DNA from: Symsagittifera roscoffensis
Lineage: Eukaryota > Xenacoelomorpha > Acoela > Convolutidae
Assembly: GCF_963678635.1 (NCBI RefSeq)
Contig: NC_087069.1
Span: forward strand, 30,608,776 to 30,672,775
Reading direction: 5' to 3'
DNA: 64,000 nucleotides
Part shown: piece after piece, positions 41,427 through 53,330 of the stretch
Layout: every line of letters starts with the position of its first letter
Numbering within the stretch: the stretch's first letter is position 1
Position numbers and translations under genes: made by a program
Notes under the pieces: model-generated
The model's database searches: none
The model's input: only the letters and a program-made list of their open reading frames with translations
Told to the model about the DNA's origin: nothing

Positions 41427-42462
41427 TTTTCAGTGATGTTTTGAACTGCAGCTAGGATATTTTTGAACGCATGCTCTTGCTTTCCATTCCATGTGAAGTG
41501 AAACTTAGGAGCTGTAGATAAGAGTGGTCTTAGATGCGTGCATAACTGGGTGAGATTTAGTATAAATTTATTAAGATGGTGAATTAAACCCAAAAAACTT
41601 TTAAATTTTTCAAAAGTTTTAGGGTGATGAAGTTTTGTACTCGCCTCGGTTTTCCTGTGCATCGGTATTGCTCTGAATTGTTTCATTACAAAACCCAACC
41701 ACTCCGTACTTATTTACTAAAACGGCCATGTTTTCTTGGTCTAATTTATCTAAGACTTGTTTCAAATTCTCGATATGTTGATATTTTTTTCCGTGGGATA
41801 TAATGAAGATGTCGTCAAGAAAAGCAAACGTGTCTTTCTCATTTTTTAACGTTAGATCAATGGCTTTCGGGAACTCTGAGGGCATATCCGTAAGCCCATG
41901 GAATCCAGTTTGGAACTGATATGTTTCGGTCGGTTGGCCTCCTATTATGCTAATGTTACAATGAGTTCTGGTTGAATCGCATTTAATTGACTGTATGCAT
42001 AGCGTAGGACAATTGTTGAAAAGAATGTGGTACCGGGTTTGTTTTTACCTTCTGGCGCTGATTGCGCTACATTACGTAAGATCACGTCAGTATAAGGCAA
42101 TTGATAATAGTTTTTATGTAATGCCTTGTTAAATTACTTTAAATCCATTGAAATTTGATAGTATGATTTTTTTTCACCGTTTTTAGTATTGCGCTAATAA
42201 ACTGTTTGCAATGGCATCTGTCGATTTTTACTATATGGTCTTGATCAATTAGAGATCATCCTGTTTCTTGTTCGACTTTTTCATAAGTATGGATCGGGTT
42301 TATCCGCTCATTCTGCTGTAAGGCTTTTAAGTCGCTTAGAAATTTTGTGTGCAACATGTGGTTTTTGGAACGACCAATGCATGTGCAGAGTCCATGATAT
42401 CTTGATTTTACCCACTTGGTTATGAGTGCGTCTGAGTGTTCGGTATCGGATACAAAGTCCAT
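41423..42462 (-). pseudogene. Gypsy B reverse transcriptase (broken)
   Basis: Pieces 42,462-42,256 (linker), 41,885-41,619 (AFLDDIFIISHGKKYQHIEN, motif C) and 41,698-41,423 (TFEKFKSFLGLIHHLNKFIL, RT thumb and connection). The middle segment around 41,930-42,240 has lost frame and contains about 30 bases (TCTGGCGCTGATTGCGCTAC...) absent from copy A. Confidence 0.8.
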
Positions 42463-42619
42463 TGACTAACCATTTGGCTTTTTTGAAAAAGTGGATGCCG
42501 AGAAGTGGTGGGAGATTTCGTCTCAGGATTTTTGCTCGTTTATCAACAACCCCAAGGAAGGACGCGGTGTCGACTGTTCACGTCCCGGATTCAATCGAAG
42601 TGACGATTCTGCCGAATGA

Positions 42620-42780
42620 AGGGATCCTTTAGCAGTTACAGCACACCATTCTGTTCGCTTCGTCGTTTCTTCCCAGCTGCTGTCGTCTTGCCTGTTTTAC
42701 TGTATTTTGCAGTGTGGTAGCTGTCTTTTTGTTGGCGAATGAAATTGGTGACTCCGTATCGGTGATGAAAACAAGGTTGT
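42620..42780 (-). pseudogene. Gypsy B protease with mutated active site
   Basis: At the position of DTGS in copy A the minus strand here reads GAT ACG GAG TCA (42,760-42,749), Asp-Thr-Glu-Ser. The invariant Gly is replaced by Glu, which would abolish protease activity. Confidence 0.7.
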
Positions 42781-42899
42781 TTTTCCCAAGCTGACTCTAA
42801 TGAGTTGATCTTGTAGGTCGTCTGCTGTCAATTGTCTACTTGCGGATCTTGGATACTGATCGCACTTATGCTTGTGTCATCTGGGTGGAGTAATTCCCA

Positions 42900-43120
42900 T
42901 CAATTAGAGATCATCCTGTTTCTTGTTCGACTTTTTCATAAGTATGGATCGGGTTTATCCGCTCATTCTGCTGTAAGGCTTTTAAGTCGCTTAGAAATTT
43001 TGTGTGCAACATGTGGTTTTTGGAACGACCAATGCATGTGCACAGTCCATGATATCTTGATTTTACCCACTTGGTTATGAGTGCGTCTGAGTGTTCGGTA
43101 TCGGATACAAAGTCCATTGA
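42900..43120. repeat. Templated duplication inside gypsy B
   Basis: 42,903-43,117 repeats 42,247-42,462 almost exactly, encoding the same 68 residues twice. It replaces about 20 bases present in copy A (AATCACGTTGCCGTCCTTGA, 32,795-32,814). The breakpoints share short homologies (ATCAA on one side, TTGA on the other). Confidence 0.9.
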
Positions 43121-44279
43121 TGAAGAGATGTTGTAGTCTTATTCAAAAAACTTTTGTGGTACTTTCCTGTAGTTTTAAGTAGTTGACTAAGGTAGTTTGC
43201 TATGTCAGTGTCCTGAATAGATTGCTCTGGATCTTGCTTGTCTTTAATGGCATTGAAATAGGAAAAAAATTGCAAAGTATGGACGGATTTATGGGAAAAT
43301 TGATTTTGATCGGTTCCCTGTTGTTTATTTTTACCTCGTTGTGATAGCAAGCGACCTCTGTTTCTTCTTCGATGCGGTTCTGATCTCTCTTCTTTGTACA
43401 AATCGAACAGGTTCGGCTTTCATTCCCGTTTGTTGGGACGACGATGCAGTTGTTCCTTGTTTACGTATTTGGAGTTGATTTTCCAGGTCCTTTTCTCTAC
43501 GTATTGCTTATTCAAACACTTGTTCAGGGGTTTTCGTCTCTGCCAAAAGGTCTTTTTTTACCTCGTCATTTGTCATACCTGCTGTAAAGAGGTCCCTGAT
43601 TGTTTCTGTTTCCAGAGTTTTAGCTTTGCAGTTTGGAATCTTGAAGTTCCCTTTTATCAAAAAGTTTCGTGAGGCCACAGTGAAAATGTTCCAAAGTTTC
43701 TCTCTTTGCTTGTTTTCTTGTAAATGCCTTCTATCTGTCAAAATTACGTTGCGGTCCTTGATGAAGAGATGTGTAGTCTTATCCAAAAGTTTTTCGTGAT
43801 CGTTTCCTGTAGTTTTAAGTCAGGAAAGTGTTGACTGAGACGTCATTGGCCTTCGTTCCCTAGGCTGAGTTAGATATAACTTCGAAACTTAATATCGACG
43901 TCTTCACATGGTATCCCGTCCACGGTGGGTCCCAAATTATCAATTTTCCTACATTTATTTTCCCATTGTACTCTTTTTTCTTGATTGCGGATGCCTCTAT
44001 CTCAGGCCTGCCCTGAGTTTCCTCCTCTATCCAAAGTTCGTAACCAGGGTCTTGCGGTTTTCGAACTGGAGATGGATCTTGTAGGAGTTTTTGGAAATTA
44101 GTTCCGTCTTTCGCAACAATTCCCAGATATAGTTGCTGGTTCCATTTCTCCCATATGATCGGGGGTTCTGCCGAGGCTTTTTGCCAGAGTGGTGCAATAC
44201 CTAGTGAGCTTTTTTGTGGTGATGTGCCATGTTTTACCCTCGGAATGTAGGTATTGCTGTATGATACGATTTGAGACAT
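43075..44279 (-). pseudogene. Gypsy B gag region
   Basis: Pieces 44,279-43,860 (the same N-terminus as copy A, MSQIVSYSNTYIPRVKHG), 43,786-43,508 (LETETIRDLFTAGMTNDEVK) and 43,401-43,075. The zinc-knuckle part is largely deleted compared with copy A. Confidence 0.7.
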
Positions 44280-44891
44280 AAGCTATGGTTAATAGAAATA
44301 AGAAGAATCTGGTAAAAACTTAAATTCAATTGGTAAAGTTAGTTTGTTTCGAATCTGGCCTCAAAATCACGAGAGAGACAGATACTCTAAAGTAGCTATT
44401 GAATCTGTTATGAGTTGTAAAAGGTACTTAATTAGATCAGATACCTATATGTTTAGCTTTACATAAGTACGTAGGCTTAAGTATCATGATTAGGTGTCAA
44501 GTTAAGTTTAATGTTTCATGTTCTAGTGCAAATCGGTTCTTGATGGATATCCATTTTATCTGTACGGATAACAAAACACAATCCAGTTAAGACAATTGAA
44601 TATTAAAGTAGCATCAAAAACAAATTTTTTGAAGCCTTAATAAAGGCGACATTTTGAGATACACATCGAGCCGATTGAAAATGGTTTTCAAAATGTTTTA
44701 AAAAGATTTCAACTCATCAAACACTTCAAAACGAGAGTGCTGATGTATTTTGACTAAAACGTTTTAAGTTAAATTAGGAAGCGTGGAAAACTAAAAGTGA
44801 ACCTAAAAACAAAATGCTGAAATCAGAGTTAATAACTTAACACCAACATAAAAAGCTGATTTCGAATATAACGAGAACTTAAAATGCTGAC

Positions 44892-47073
44892 ATAATTCCA
44901 AGAATTTGAAGATCTCAATCTTGTTATTAGAAAAAGTGAAGGTACGCGAATCTTAGGGTGTTGCGAATTTTGCCTCTGATTATGGGTGCTCAACTTCTTG
45001 TAGCTTTCGAGATATGGCGTTTTTCATGATTTTTCAAAAAAATTTCAAAATCTTAGGTTTTAAAAATTTCCAAACCTATGAAGTGTTGTTGAAAATTCTC
45101 TCAAAGTTTGCAAATCCTACCTCTGATTATGGCTGCTCAAATCCCTGTAGTTTTTGAGATTTGACTTTTTTTGGTTTTTTCAAAATTTTTCAGAAAAGTT
45201 AGATATAAAAAGTTTTATAAAACTGAAATTACCATCTCTGTAGCGAGACTCTGTCAGAGTAATTTCAGGAATTGCGAATTTTGCCGCCATATATGACTGC
45301 TCACTTTCAGGGAGTTTTCGAGACATGACGTTTTTTATGATTTTCTCCGAAATTTTCAAAAAAAAATAATGTTAAAAAATTCCAAAAATTCGAAAAACTC
45401 AATCCCGTTATTAGAATCTGTGAGGGTACTCTCAGGGGGTTGCTAATCTTGCCTCTAGCTATGCATGCTCAAATTCTTGTAGTTTCCGAGATATGACGTT
45501 TTTTTGGGTTTTTTCAATTTTTCCAGAAAAAATTAGGAATAAAATTTTTTATAAAACTTGAATTTTTCATCTCTGCAGTGAGGCTCTGCTAAGGTACTCT
45601 CAGGAGTTGCGAGTTTTATCTCCCAATTTGATTGCTGAAATCCTTGTAGTTTTCGAGATATTACGTTTTTTATGATTTTCTCTGAAATTTTCAAAAAAAA
45701 AATAATGTTAAAAAATTCCAAAAATTCGAAAAACTCAATCCCGTTATTAGAATCTGTGAGGGTACTCTCAGGGTGTTTCGAATCTTGCCTCTAGCTATGC
45801 ATGCTCAAATTCTTGTAGTTTCCAAGATATGACGTTTTTTAAGGTTTTTTCAATTTTTTTCAGAAAAATTAGGAATAAAAAATTTCATAAAACTTGAATT
45901 TTTTATCTCTGCAGTGAGGCTCTGTTATGGTACTCTCAGGAGTTGCGAGTTTCATCTCCCAATTTGACTGCTGAAGTCCTTGTAGTTTTCGAGATTTGAC
46001 GTTTTTTATGATTTTCTCCGAAGTTTTCAAAAAAACTTATTGTTAAAAAATTGCAAAAATTTGAAGATCTCAATCCTGTTATTAGAATCTGTGAAGGTAC
46101 TTGAACATCAGGGGGTTGCAAATCTCAGGGGGTTGCAAATCTTGCCTTTGATTATGGGTGCTCAAACTTTTGTAGTTTTTTGAGATATGGCGTTTTTATG
46201 ATTTTTTCGAAAAATTTTCAAAATGTTAGATTTTAAAAGTTTCCAAAACTATAAAGATCTCAATCCTGTTGTTAAAAAATTGTGAGAGTAGTCTCAAGGT
46301 TCGCAAATCCTACCTCTGAATATGGCTGCTCAATCCCTGTAGTTTTTGAGATATGAATTTTTTTGGTTTTTTCAAAATTTTTCAGAAAAGTTAGATATAA
46401 AATTTTTTACAAAACTGAAATTACCACCTCTGTAGTGAGACTCTGTAATGGTACTCTCAGGAGTCACGAATTCTGCCGCCATATATATTTGCTCAAATCC
46501 AGATAGTTATTGAGACATGACGTTTTATATGATTTTCTTCGAAATTTCAAAAAATAATAATGTTAAAAAAATCCAAAAGTTTGAAAATCTTAATCCTGTT
46601 ATTAGAATATGTGAGGTTACTCTCAGGGGGTTGCAAATCTTGCCTCTAGCTATGCGTGCTCAAATTCTTGTAGTTTCCGAGATATGACGTTTTTTAAGGT
46701 TTTTTCAATTTTTTTTAGAAAAACTAGTAATAAAAATTTTCATAAAACTTGAAATTTTCATCTCTGCAGTGAGGCTCTGTTAGGGTACTCTCAGGAGTTG
46801 CGAGTTTCACCTCCCAATTTGACTTCTGAAATCCTTGTAGTTTTCGAGATATGACGTTTTTTATGATTTTCTCCGAAATTTTCAAAGAAACTTATTGTTA
46901 AAAAATAGCAAAAACTTGAAGATCTCAATCCTGTTATTAGAATCTGTGAAGGTAGGCGAACCTCAGGGGGTTGCAAATCTCAGGGGGTTGCAATTCTTGC
47001 CTCTGATTATGAGTGCTCAAATTCTTGTAGTTTTTGAGATATGGCGTTTTTTATGATTTTTTCAAAAATTTTG
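44892..47073. repeat. 168-bp satellite array 1 (about 13 monomers)
   Basis: Monomers of about 165-190 bases share a core close to GGGTACTCTCAGGAGTTGCG, then TTGCCTCTGATTATG, GCTCAAATTCTTGTAGTTTT, CGAGATATGACGTTTTTTAT, A/T-rich sequence, and GATCTCAATCCTGTTATTAG. Markers recur at about 45,000, 45,152, 45,315, 45,482, 45,650, 45,820, 45,984, 46,174 and onward. Adjacent monomers alternate between two types, so a two-monomer unit of about 336 bases is visible (for example 45,382 and 45,718). Monomers differ by perhaps 10-25 percent. Confidence 0.9.
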
Positions 47074-47079
47074 GGAAGG

Positions 47080-49215
47080 ACCTGGGAACTTGAATGTATT
47101 AGACAAGTTGATCCTGCCTCATCGAGAAGAGTCTAAGGAGACAACGAACGAGTCAAACGAGTCATCAAAGAAGATAGAGCCAGGCACTTGTCTTGATCTG
47201 GCAGCAGGAGGTGGAGAACACTCTTTTGATGCGCGATCTTGCGTGAGGATACAGTAGTTTCAAAGGAAAGATCTAGCCACGTGGTTTGGTGATATTAGAG
47301 GGGAGGAGAAGAAGAGGTGCAAATACGAGTGCACCACTGTGAAATTGGTGACGGCACTGGGATTTCTCTCGAGAATGTGAAGTCTCGAATCGCTGGAAAT
47401 GCTAGATTCAGAACATCATCTGGTGGAGCGTTGAGTGTGGAGTCTTAGCACGGAGTGCTGCAGATGATCCAGAAGTATGTTATGAGGTGGAAAGCCTGGA
47501 AGCAGAAATGGGTTTCCCCGTGAGCAAGGCCTACAGCCTGCCGATGAATACGAAATCTCTAGTGCGATCAGTCTGGGCGAACTTATGCAGAGACCATTGT
47601 CCACTGCACATGTCAATGGCAGAAGCGTCTAGCCAGAGGGTGTTGATCGACTGACAAGAATCGACCAGAGGGTGTTGATCGACTGATTAGCTACTTCAAA
47701 AGATGCTGGGAGCGGTGGCAGGACCCAGGGTGGAAGACTTGAGTGATATCTGGGGAGAAGAACTCGTGAGTTTGGAGAAAAAGAATACTCGTGATTTCGA
47801 AAACCAAAATGCGATTGGCAAGACGATTAACAACACACAAGCTGTAGAAGAAAATTATGTGACACACGCGAAGATGATGGAGTTTGAGCCTTTGCTCGAG
47901 GCCTCTGGAGAGCGTAACCTCGGGAGCATCAATCTAACACACGGAGAATACCCATGCCACTTTCTCGCACAGACTGTGTGGTATCCAGAGTAGTCGAACT
48001 TCTGCTTGATATGGGACATTGGAGAGATTCGGTCGATAGGATTACCTGACCAACAACAAAAGGTCACCCTCTTCGTGGTAAGCTTGGTGTTGGTGATGCG
48101 ATGGATTGAAAAGACATAATAAAGTATCGGGAACCTAAGGCATCGACAGTTGAGGCAAAACACGCTATTGAATCTTCAAAGAGACTTGAGTTGTTTGAGA
48201 CTACCTGCAAATTATTCGGTGTCCTCATGGAAGTAAGACACGTGTGGAGCCGCATACGATTCTTCTCTTTCAGCAACGCTGAAGTCTTGGCTAAATGCTT
48301 TGATGATGAATCACATAAGAAAGCATCAGAAGGAGTATCGCCAGTTGGTAGCCGAGATAGGTCCAGAAACCTTCAAGAGAGCGCTGCTCACTTATCGTAA
48401 TCGGATAACCACGGGATGGAAAAGGGTTGGTAGAGTGTTTAGAGATAATACCAAAGCAAGGGAGTCGATACTGGAAGAATACCTAGCGCAGAATGTGAAC
48501 TTGAGCTTACATCACTCCTTTTGTTTGAACAGAAAACCCAAGGTGAAACAACTAAAAATTCAACCGAGAAGATTACAAGAGTAAAGAGAATGGATGCAGG
48601 CCTATGAACAACTGAAGGCATGGGTGGATATCGTGATCAGTTCTGATGATGAGGAGAAATTGACGAGGCAGATCACGGTGTCGAGCGGATGTGGACCCAG
48701 TACTTCGAATACAGGGGGTGGGAAGTGAGCAGGGTGCTCGGGATGGATTCTCGAATCTTGAGTAGGGAAGAAAATGGGGACTTGCGTGTGAAATCAGATG
48801 AAATCTGAGGGCATGGAAAAGAAATTTTAACATATAGACTATTGTTATCTAATATAATATATTTATTTATATATGAAAAATTGCATGACATTTTTTGACT
48901 GGGTTGAATAAGATAAACTTCAGAAAAATAGCGTACAAAGCTCAAAATCCAGATTGCAGTTGGATGAAGATTTTGATTGCTGTTTAGCTATAGAATGACA
49001 ATTTTACAAGGCTGTGAATTTTGGGGATGTAGATAAGGTTGAATCTGCCGCAAGCTTCTGTAAAATACCACTGGCAGTCTATCTGGAGGAACTCGATACT
49101 CTGGAGGCTCACCGACATGACGACGACGGGCGAGGGGACATCGATCTTACTTTTGCACGTTTAATAACAGAATTTTTTCACCTTCAAGCTATGTCGTATA
49201 ATGAAATGGTTAAGA
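47080..49215 (+). pseudogene. Decayed protein-coding-like island between satellite arrays
   Basis: A GC-richer stretch with coding-like frames on the plus strand: about 47,092-47,277 (LNVLDKLILPHREESKETTN, CLDLAAGGGEHSFDA), 47,703-47,993 (VEDLSDIWGEELVSLEKKNT, EENYVTHAKMMEFEPLLEAS), 48,110-48,300 (STVEAKHAIESSKRLELFET), 48,300-48,584 (QKEYRQLVAEIGPETFKRAL, LTYRNRITTGWKRVG) and 49,011-49,209 (KVESAASFCKIPLAVYLEEL). Frames shift between and within pieces. A donor-like ATG/GTTAAG follows the last piece at 49,210. I recognise no domain. It could be an old gene, a spliced gene with small introns, or a transposon protein; the stops and frameshifts favour decay. Confidence 0.45.
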
Positions 49216-51490
49216 TTTTTTTTCGATTTTCCAGCCTAAATTCAAAGTTTTTTCATCAAGTTTGAGTTTAGCAACCCAAAAGTAGGATATTGTCAGAGTT
49301 CTCGCAGGTTTCGCGATTCTGGCCTCCATATATGTATAACCATATCCTTTTAATTTACAAGAAAGGCAATTTTCGAGATTTTTCAAACATTTCCAGAAAA
49401 TTCAATACCAGAAAAATTCTCAATTTTTGAATTTCTCACCCTACAGTTGGGTCTGTCCGGATACTCTCAGGGGTTGCGATTCTTTCCTTCAATTCTCACT
49501 TCTCAAATCTCAGAATCCATTCGATATATGACGTTTTTTTATGATTTTTCAAAAAATTTACAAAATCTTAGATTTTAAAATTTTCAAAAGCGTTGAAGAT
49601 CTCAATCCTGTGGTTGGATATTGTGAGAGCACTCTCATGATTTGTAAATCCTACCTCTGATTATGACTGCTCAAACTCCGGTAGTTTTCGAGATATGACG
49701 TTTTTTATGATTTTCTCCGAAATTTTCTAAAAAAGATAAATATAAAAAATTCCAAGAATTTGTAGATCTCACTCCTGTTATTAGAATCTGTGAAGGTACG
49801 CGAATCTCAGGGTATTGCAAATCTCAGGGGGTTGCGAATCTAGCCTCTGATTATGGGTGCTCAAATTCTTGTAGTTTTCGAGATTTGACGTTTTTTATGA
49901 TTTTTTTAAAAAATTTTCAAAATGTTAGGTTTTAAACATTTCCAAAACTATGAACATCTCAATCCTGTTGTTGAAAATTGTGAGAGTACTCTCAAGGTTT
50001 GCAAATCCTACCTCTGAATATGGCTGCTCAAATCCCTGTAGTTTTTGAGATATGAATTTTTTTGGTTTTTTCAAAATTTTTCAGAAAAGTTAGATATAAA
50101 AATTTTCACAAAACTGAAATTACCATCTCTGTAGTGAGACTCTGCCAGGGTAACCTCAGGACTTGCAAATATTGCCGCCATATATGACTGCTCAAATCTA
50201 GGCAGTTTTCGAGACATGACGTTTTTTATGATTTTCTCCGAAATTAAAAAAAAAAATGTTAAAAAATTCCAAAAACTTGAAATTCTCAATCCCGTTATTA
50301 GAATCTGTGAGGGTACTCTCAGGGTGTTTCGAATCTTGCCTCTAGCTGTGCAGGCTCAAATTCTTGTAGTTTCCAAGATTTAACGTTTTTTAAGGTTTTT
50401 TCAATTTTTTTCAGAAAAATTAGGAATAAAAAAATTCATAAAATTTGAAATTTTCATCTCTGCAGGGAGGCTCTGTTCGGATACTCTCAGGAGTTGCGAG
50501 TTTCACCTCCCAATCTGACTTCTGAAATCCTTGTAGTTTTCCAGATATGATGGTTTTTGTGATTTTTTCAAAAAAACTTAATTGTTAAAACATCCAAAAG
50601 TTTGAAGATCTCAATCCTGTTATTGGAATCTGTGAGGATACTCTCAAGGGTCGCAAATCTTGTGTCTGAATATTGCTGCTCAAAATCTTGTAGTTTTCTA
50701 GGTATGACGTTTTTTTAGTTTTTTTTTCAAAATTTTTCAGAAAAGTTACGTATAAACAATTTCACAAAACTTGAAATTTTACCTCTGTACTGAGGCTCTG
50801 TCAGGGTATTCTCAGAAACTGCGAGTTTTGCCTCCCAATTTGACTGCTCAAATCCTTGTAGGTTTCCAGATATGACGTTTTTTTTTCCAAAAAAACTCAT
50901 GAAAAGCAAATCAATTTTTTTTCAAAGTTTGAATTTCCTAACCTGTAGTAGTTGGGCGGCTGTCAGAATAGTCTCAGGGGTTGCAAAATTGGCCTTTAAT
51001 TAAGAACGCCCATATCATTTTTGTTTGAGAGATACGACGATTTTTGTGATATTTTTTTTGGAAAATTTCAGAAAACTCAAATTACAGAATAATTAGTTAA
51101 AGTGAAATTCCCAACCCTGTAGTTGTATTTTTTTTAAAGATTGCAAATATTGCCATCAAAAACGACTTTTCAGATTTTGGTAGTTTTTGATATGTGAATA
51201 CCTTTTGTCAGAAAACTTGAGGTGAAGTGTCTCAAAATTTGAATTTCCCACCGTTGTAATTGGGTACTGTAAGAGTACTCTCAGGAGTTGCAAATCTTGC
51301 GTCCAAATGCGTCTGCTCAGTTACATTCAGTTTACCAGAAGTGATGTTTTTTAGTTCATTTTAATTTTTTCGAAGAACTGACATAAGACTTCACAAATTT
51401 TTATCGTTCTTCAAAATTTGTATAAAAATTTGTATGTTTTATACTTGAAAAACAGGTCAGTTGACAATTCCAACTGACTAAATCATTCAA
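49216..51490. repeat. 168-bp satellite array 2 (about 13 monomers)
   Basis: The same monomer family as 44,892-47,073, with the first and last few monomers more diverged. The final diverged monomers run directly into the start of LINE A at about 51,507. Confidence 0.9.
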
Positions 51491-51506
51491 AATTCGAAAT
51501 TTCAGC

Positions 51507-53330
51507 TATGTTTTACAATATCCGGAGCTTGTTTAAAATATCAAGACGTCAAAAACTTTCATATTTTCAATGGCAATCTCATATGATTTTGTTTGCATAG
51601 GAGAGACTCGGTCAATAAATGAACAAACGGATTCAGAGCTGTTTTTACCAGAATACCAATGTTTTCGTTCTAATCGTAAATCGCCATTGAAAACTACAGC
51701 CCATGGTGGTACCATGATTTGCGTTAAATCAAGCTATAACTCCGAACAAGCCTTTGTCTGTTTTGACACAAACGGTTCTGCAGTTGCTTGTTACGTTAAT
51801 ATCAATCAAAAGAAAATTTTGATTGTATTTTGCTATAACCCTCCGGCAAATAATAAATATGCGTAAGTGAAGACCTAGCAGGATTTTTCAATAATTTAAA
51901 CCAGCTAACAAGAAAATGCGATGATATTATCATTTACGGCGATTTCAATTTTTCCACGATTAACTGGTGTAGCTTATCTTCAGAAAATTTTTTGGAGCGA
52001 GAGTTTTTGAGCATAATCGAAGAAAACAACTTTCAACAAAAAATAGACTTTAATACAGCAGCAAGCGGTATATTAGATCTCATTTTGGTTATTGATAACA
52101 CAGATTGCGTAAATTTGAAGCAAATGACCAGCGACGAATGTCAAATTACCAAAATGTCAAATCACTACCCAATTTATCTTAGTTTTTCGGCTATAGGGCA
52201 GAACAATATAAAAAGATGTTATGTAAAAAGTGGTGTGTATAGTTTGAGTGCATAGTTACTATGAAAATTCAATTCGCTTTTTTTTCAACAAAACTGTTCA
52301 ATTCCTATTGCTGGTCAAAACCAAATTGCAATGTTGAAAATTGGTACCTTTGGCTGAATGTTTTTCTGAGTGAAAGTATACCGAAAAGAACCCAGCAACG
52401 AGCTTCTCTGTCACCTTGGATAAGCCATAGTACGTCTCATCTAAATAAATGTTTTAAGACAGCAAGAAGAAGATATAAAGATATGCATCCAAAGGTTCTG
52501 AAACTGAAATCAATGCTGGAAAAAAGCTGTGGAAATGACAGGATAGAATATGAACAAAATCTTTTAGCCGAGAGATCAACTGGGAAGCTTTTTAAGCATT
52601 TCAGGGCCTTCAAAAAATCGAATATTCCAGTCCTTATTTTTTTTTAAATGAAAAAGCAGAAAATGACAGTGACAAAGCCCAAATATTTTCGAAGTTTTTT
52701 TTGCATCCGTTTGAGTTTAATCTTCTGAAATTTTTGCGCCTTTTCAAGATTGTTCAGAGATTCGTTTTCTAAGCAACCTAATATTCAAAGAAAGTGAAAT
52801 TGTAAGCATATGCGAAAAAGTAAATGTAAACAAAAGTAAAGGGCCCGATGAACTACCACCAGTGCTTTTTCGGAAATGTAGAAAAACGATTTCCCATTCA
52901 CTTTTTCAAATTTTTACTAAAATTCTACAAACTTCTATCTTTCCAAATTTGAAAAATGCAATAATTTTTCTGGAAACATGCAATAATCAGTCCAGTTTTT
53001 AAACAGGAAAATAAAACAGACATACAAAATTATAGACCAGTTTCTTTTTTTATCTCTGCCTCCAAAATTTTTGAAAGAATTGTCTTCATTCGACTATATG
53101 ATCATTACAATAAAATTTTAACTAATTTCATTTCGGATTTTGAAAGAACTGGTCAACATTTCAACAACTCCTGACCTTTTTAAATGAAACATATAAAGGA
53201 ATCGAAAATGGAGAAGAAATTGGAATTTTTTTTACAGATTTTTGCAAAGCTGGCGACAGAGTTGATATTGGAATTTTGTTACGAAAATTGTTTTCAACAG
53301 GATTCAGGGGTAGACTTTTAAAATCTTTAA
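51507..53330 (+). mobile_element. LINE family A, copy 1 (3' end lost)
   Basis: Nearly identical to 53,989-55,812. It has an AP-endonuclease region (AISYDFVCIGETRSINEQTD, then IIIYGDFNFSTINW in a shifted frame), a linker (SPWISHSTSHLNKCFKTARR) and the start of the reverse transcriptase (VNKSKGPDELPPVLF, FTDFCKAGDRVDI with the motif A Asp). It ends abruptly at about 53,330, inside the RT, where satellite sequence resumes. The endonuclease SDH motif reads SNH. Frameshifts and stops occur throughout. Confidence 0.85.

Larger units (their letters stand above)
39433..44891 (-). mobile_element. Ty3/gypsy-type retrotransposon, copy B (decayed)
   Basis: Homologous to 29,366-34,630 throughout, about 95-98 percent identical by eye. 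Its left end lacks the outermost C-terminal region present in copy A, so it is truncated there, adjacent to the histone locus. Its right end abuts the 168-bp satellite at 44,892. It has its own lesions, including protease DTG changed to DTE and a templated 215-bp internal duplication. Confidence 0.9.

Noticed and set aside
44892-47073. Repeated short open frames on the minus strand in the satellite
   Set aside because: They recur only because the monomer recurs and are interrupted in most monomers; no codon-level conservation was apparent.
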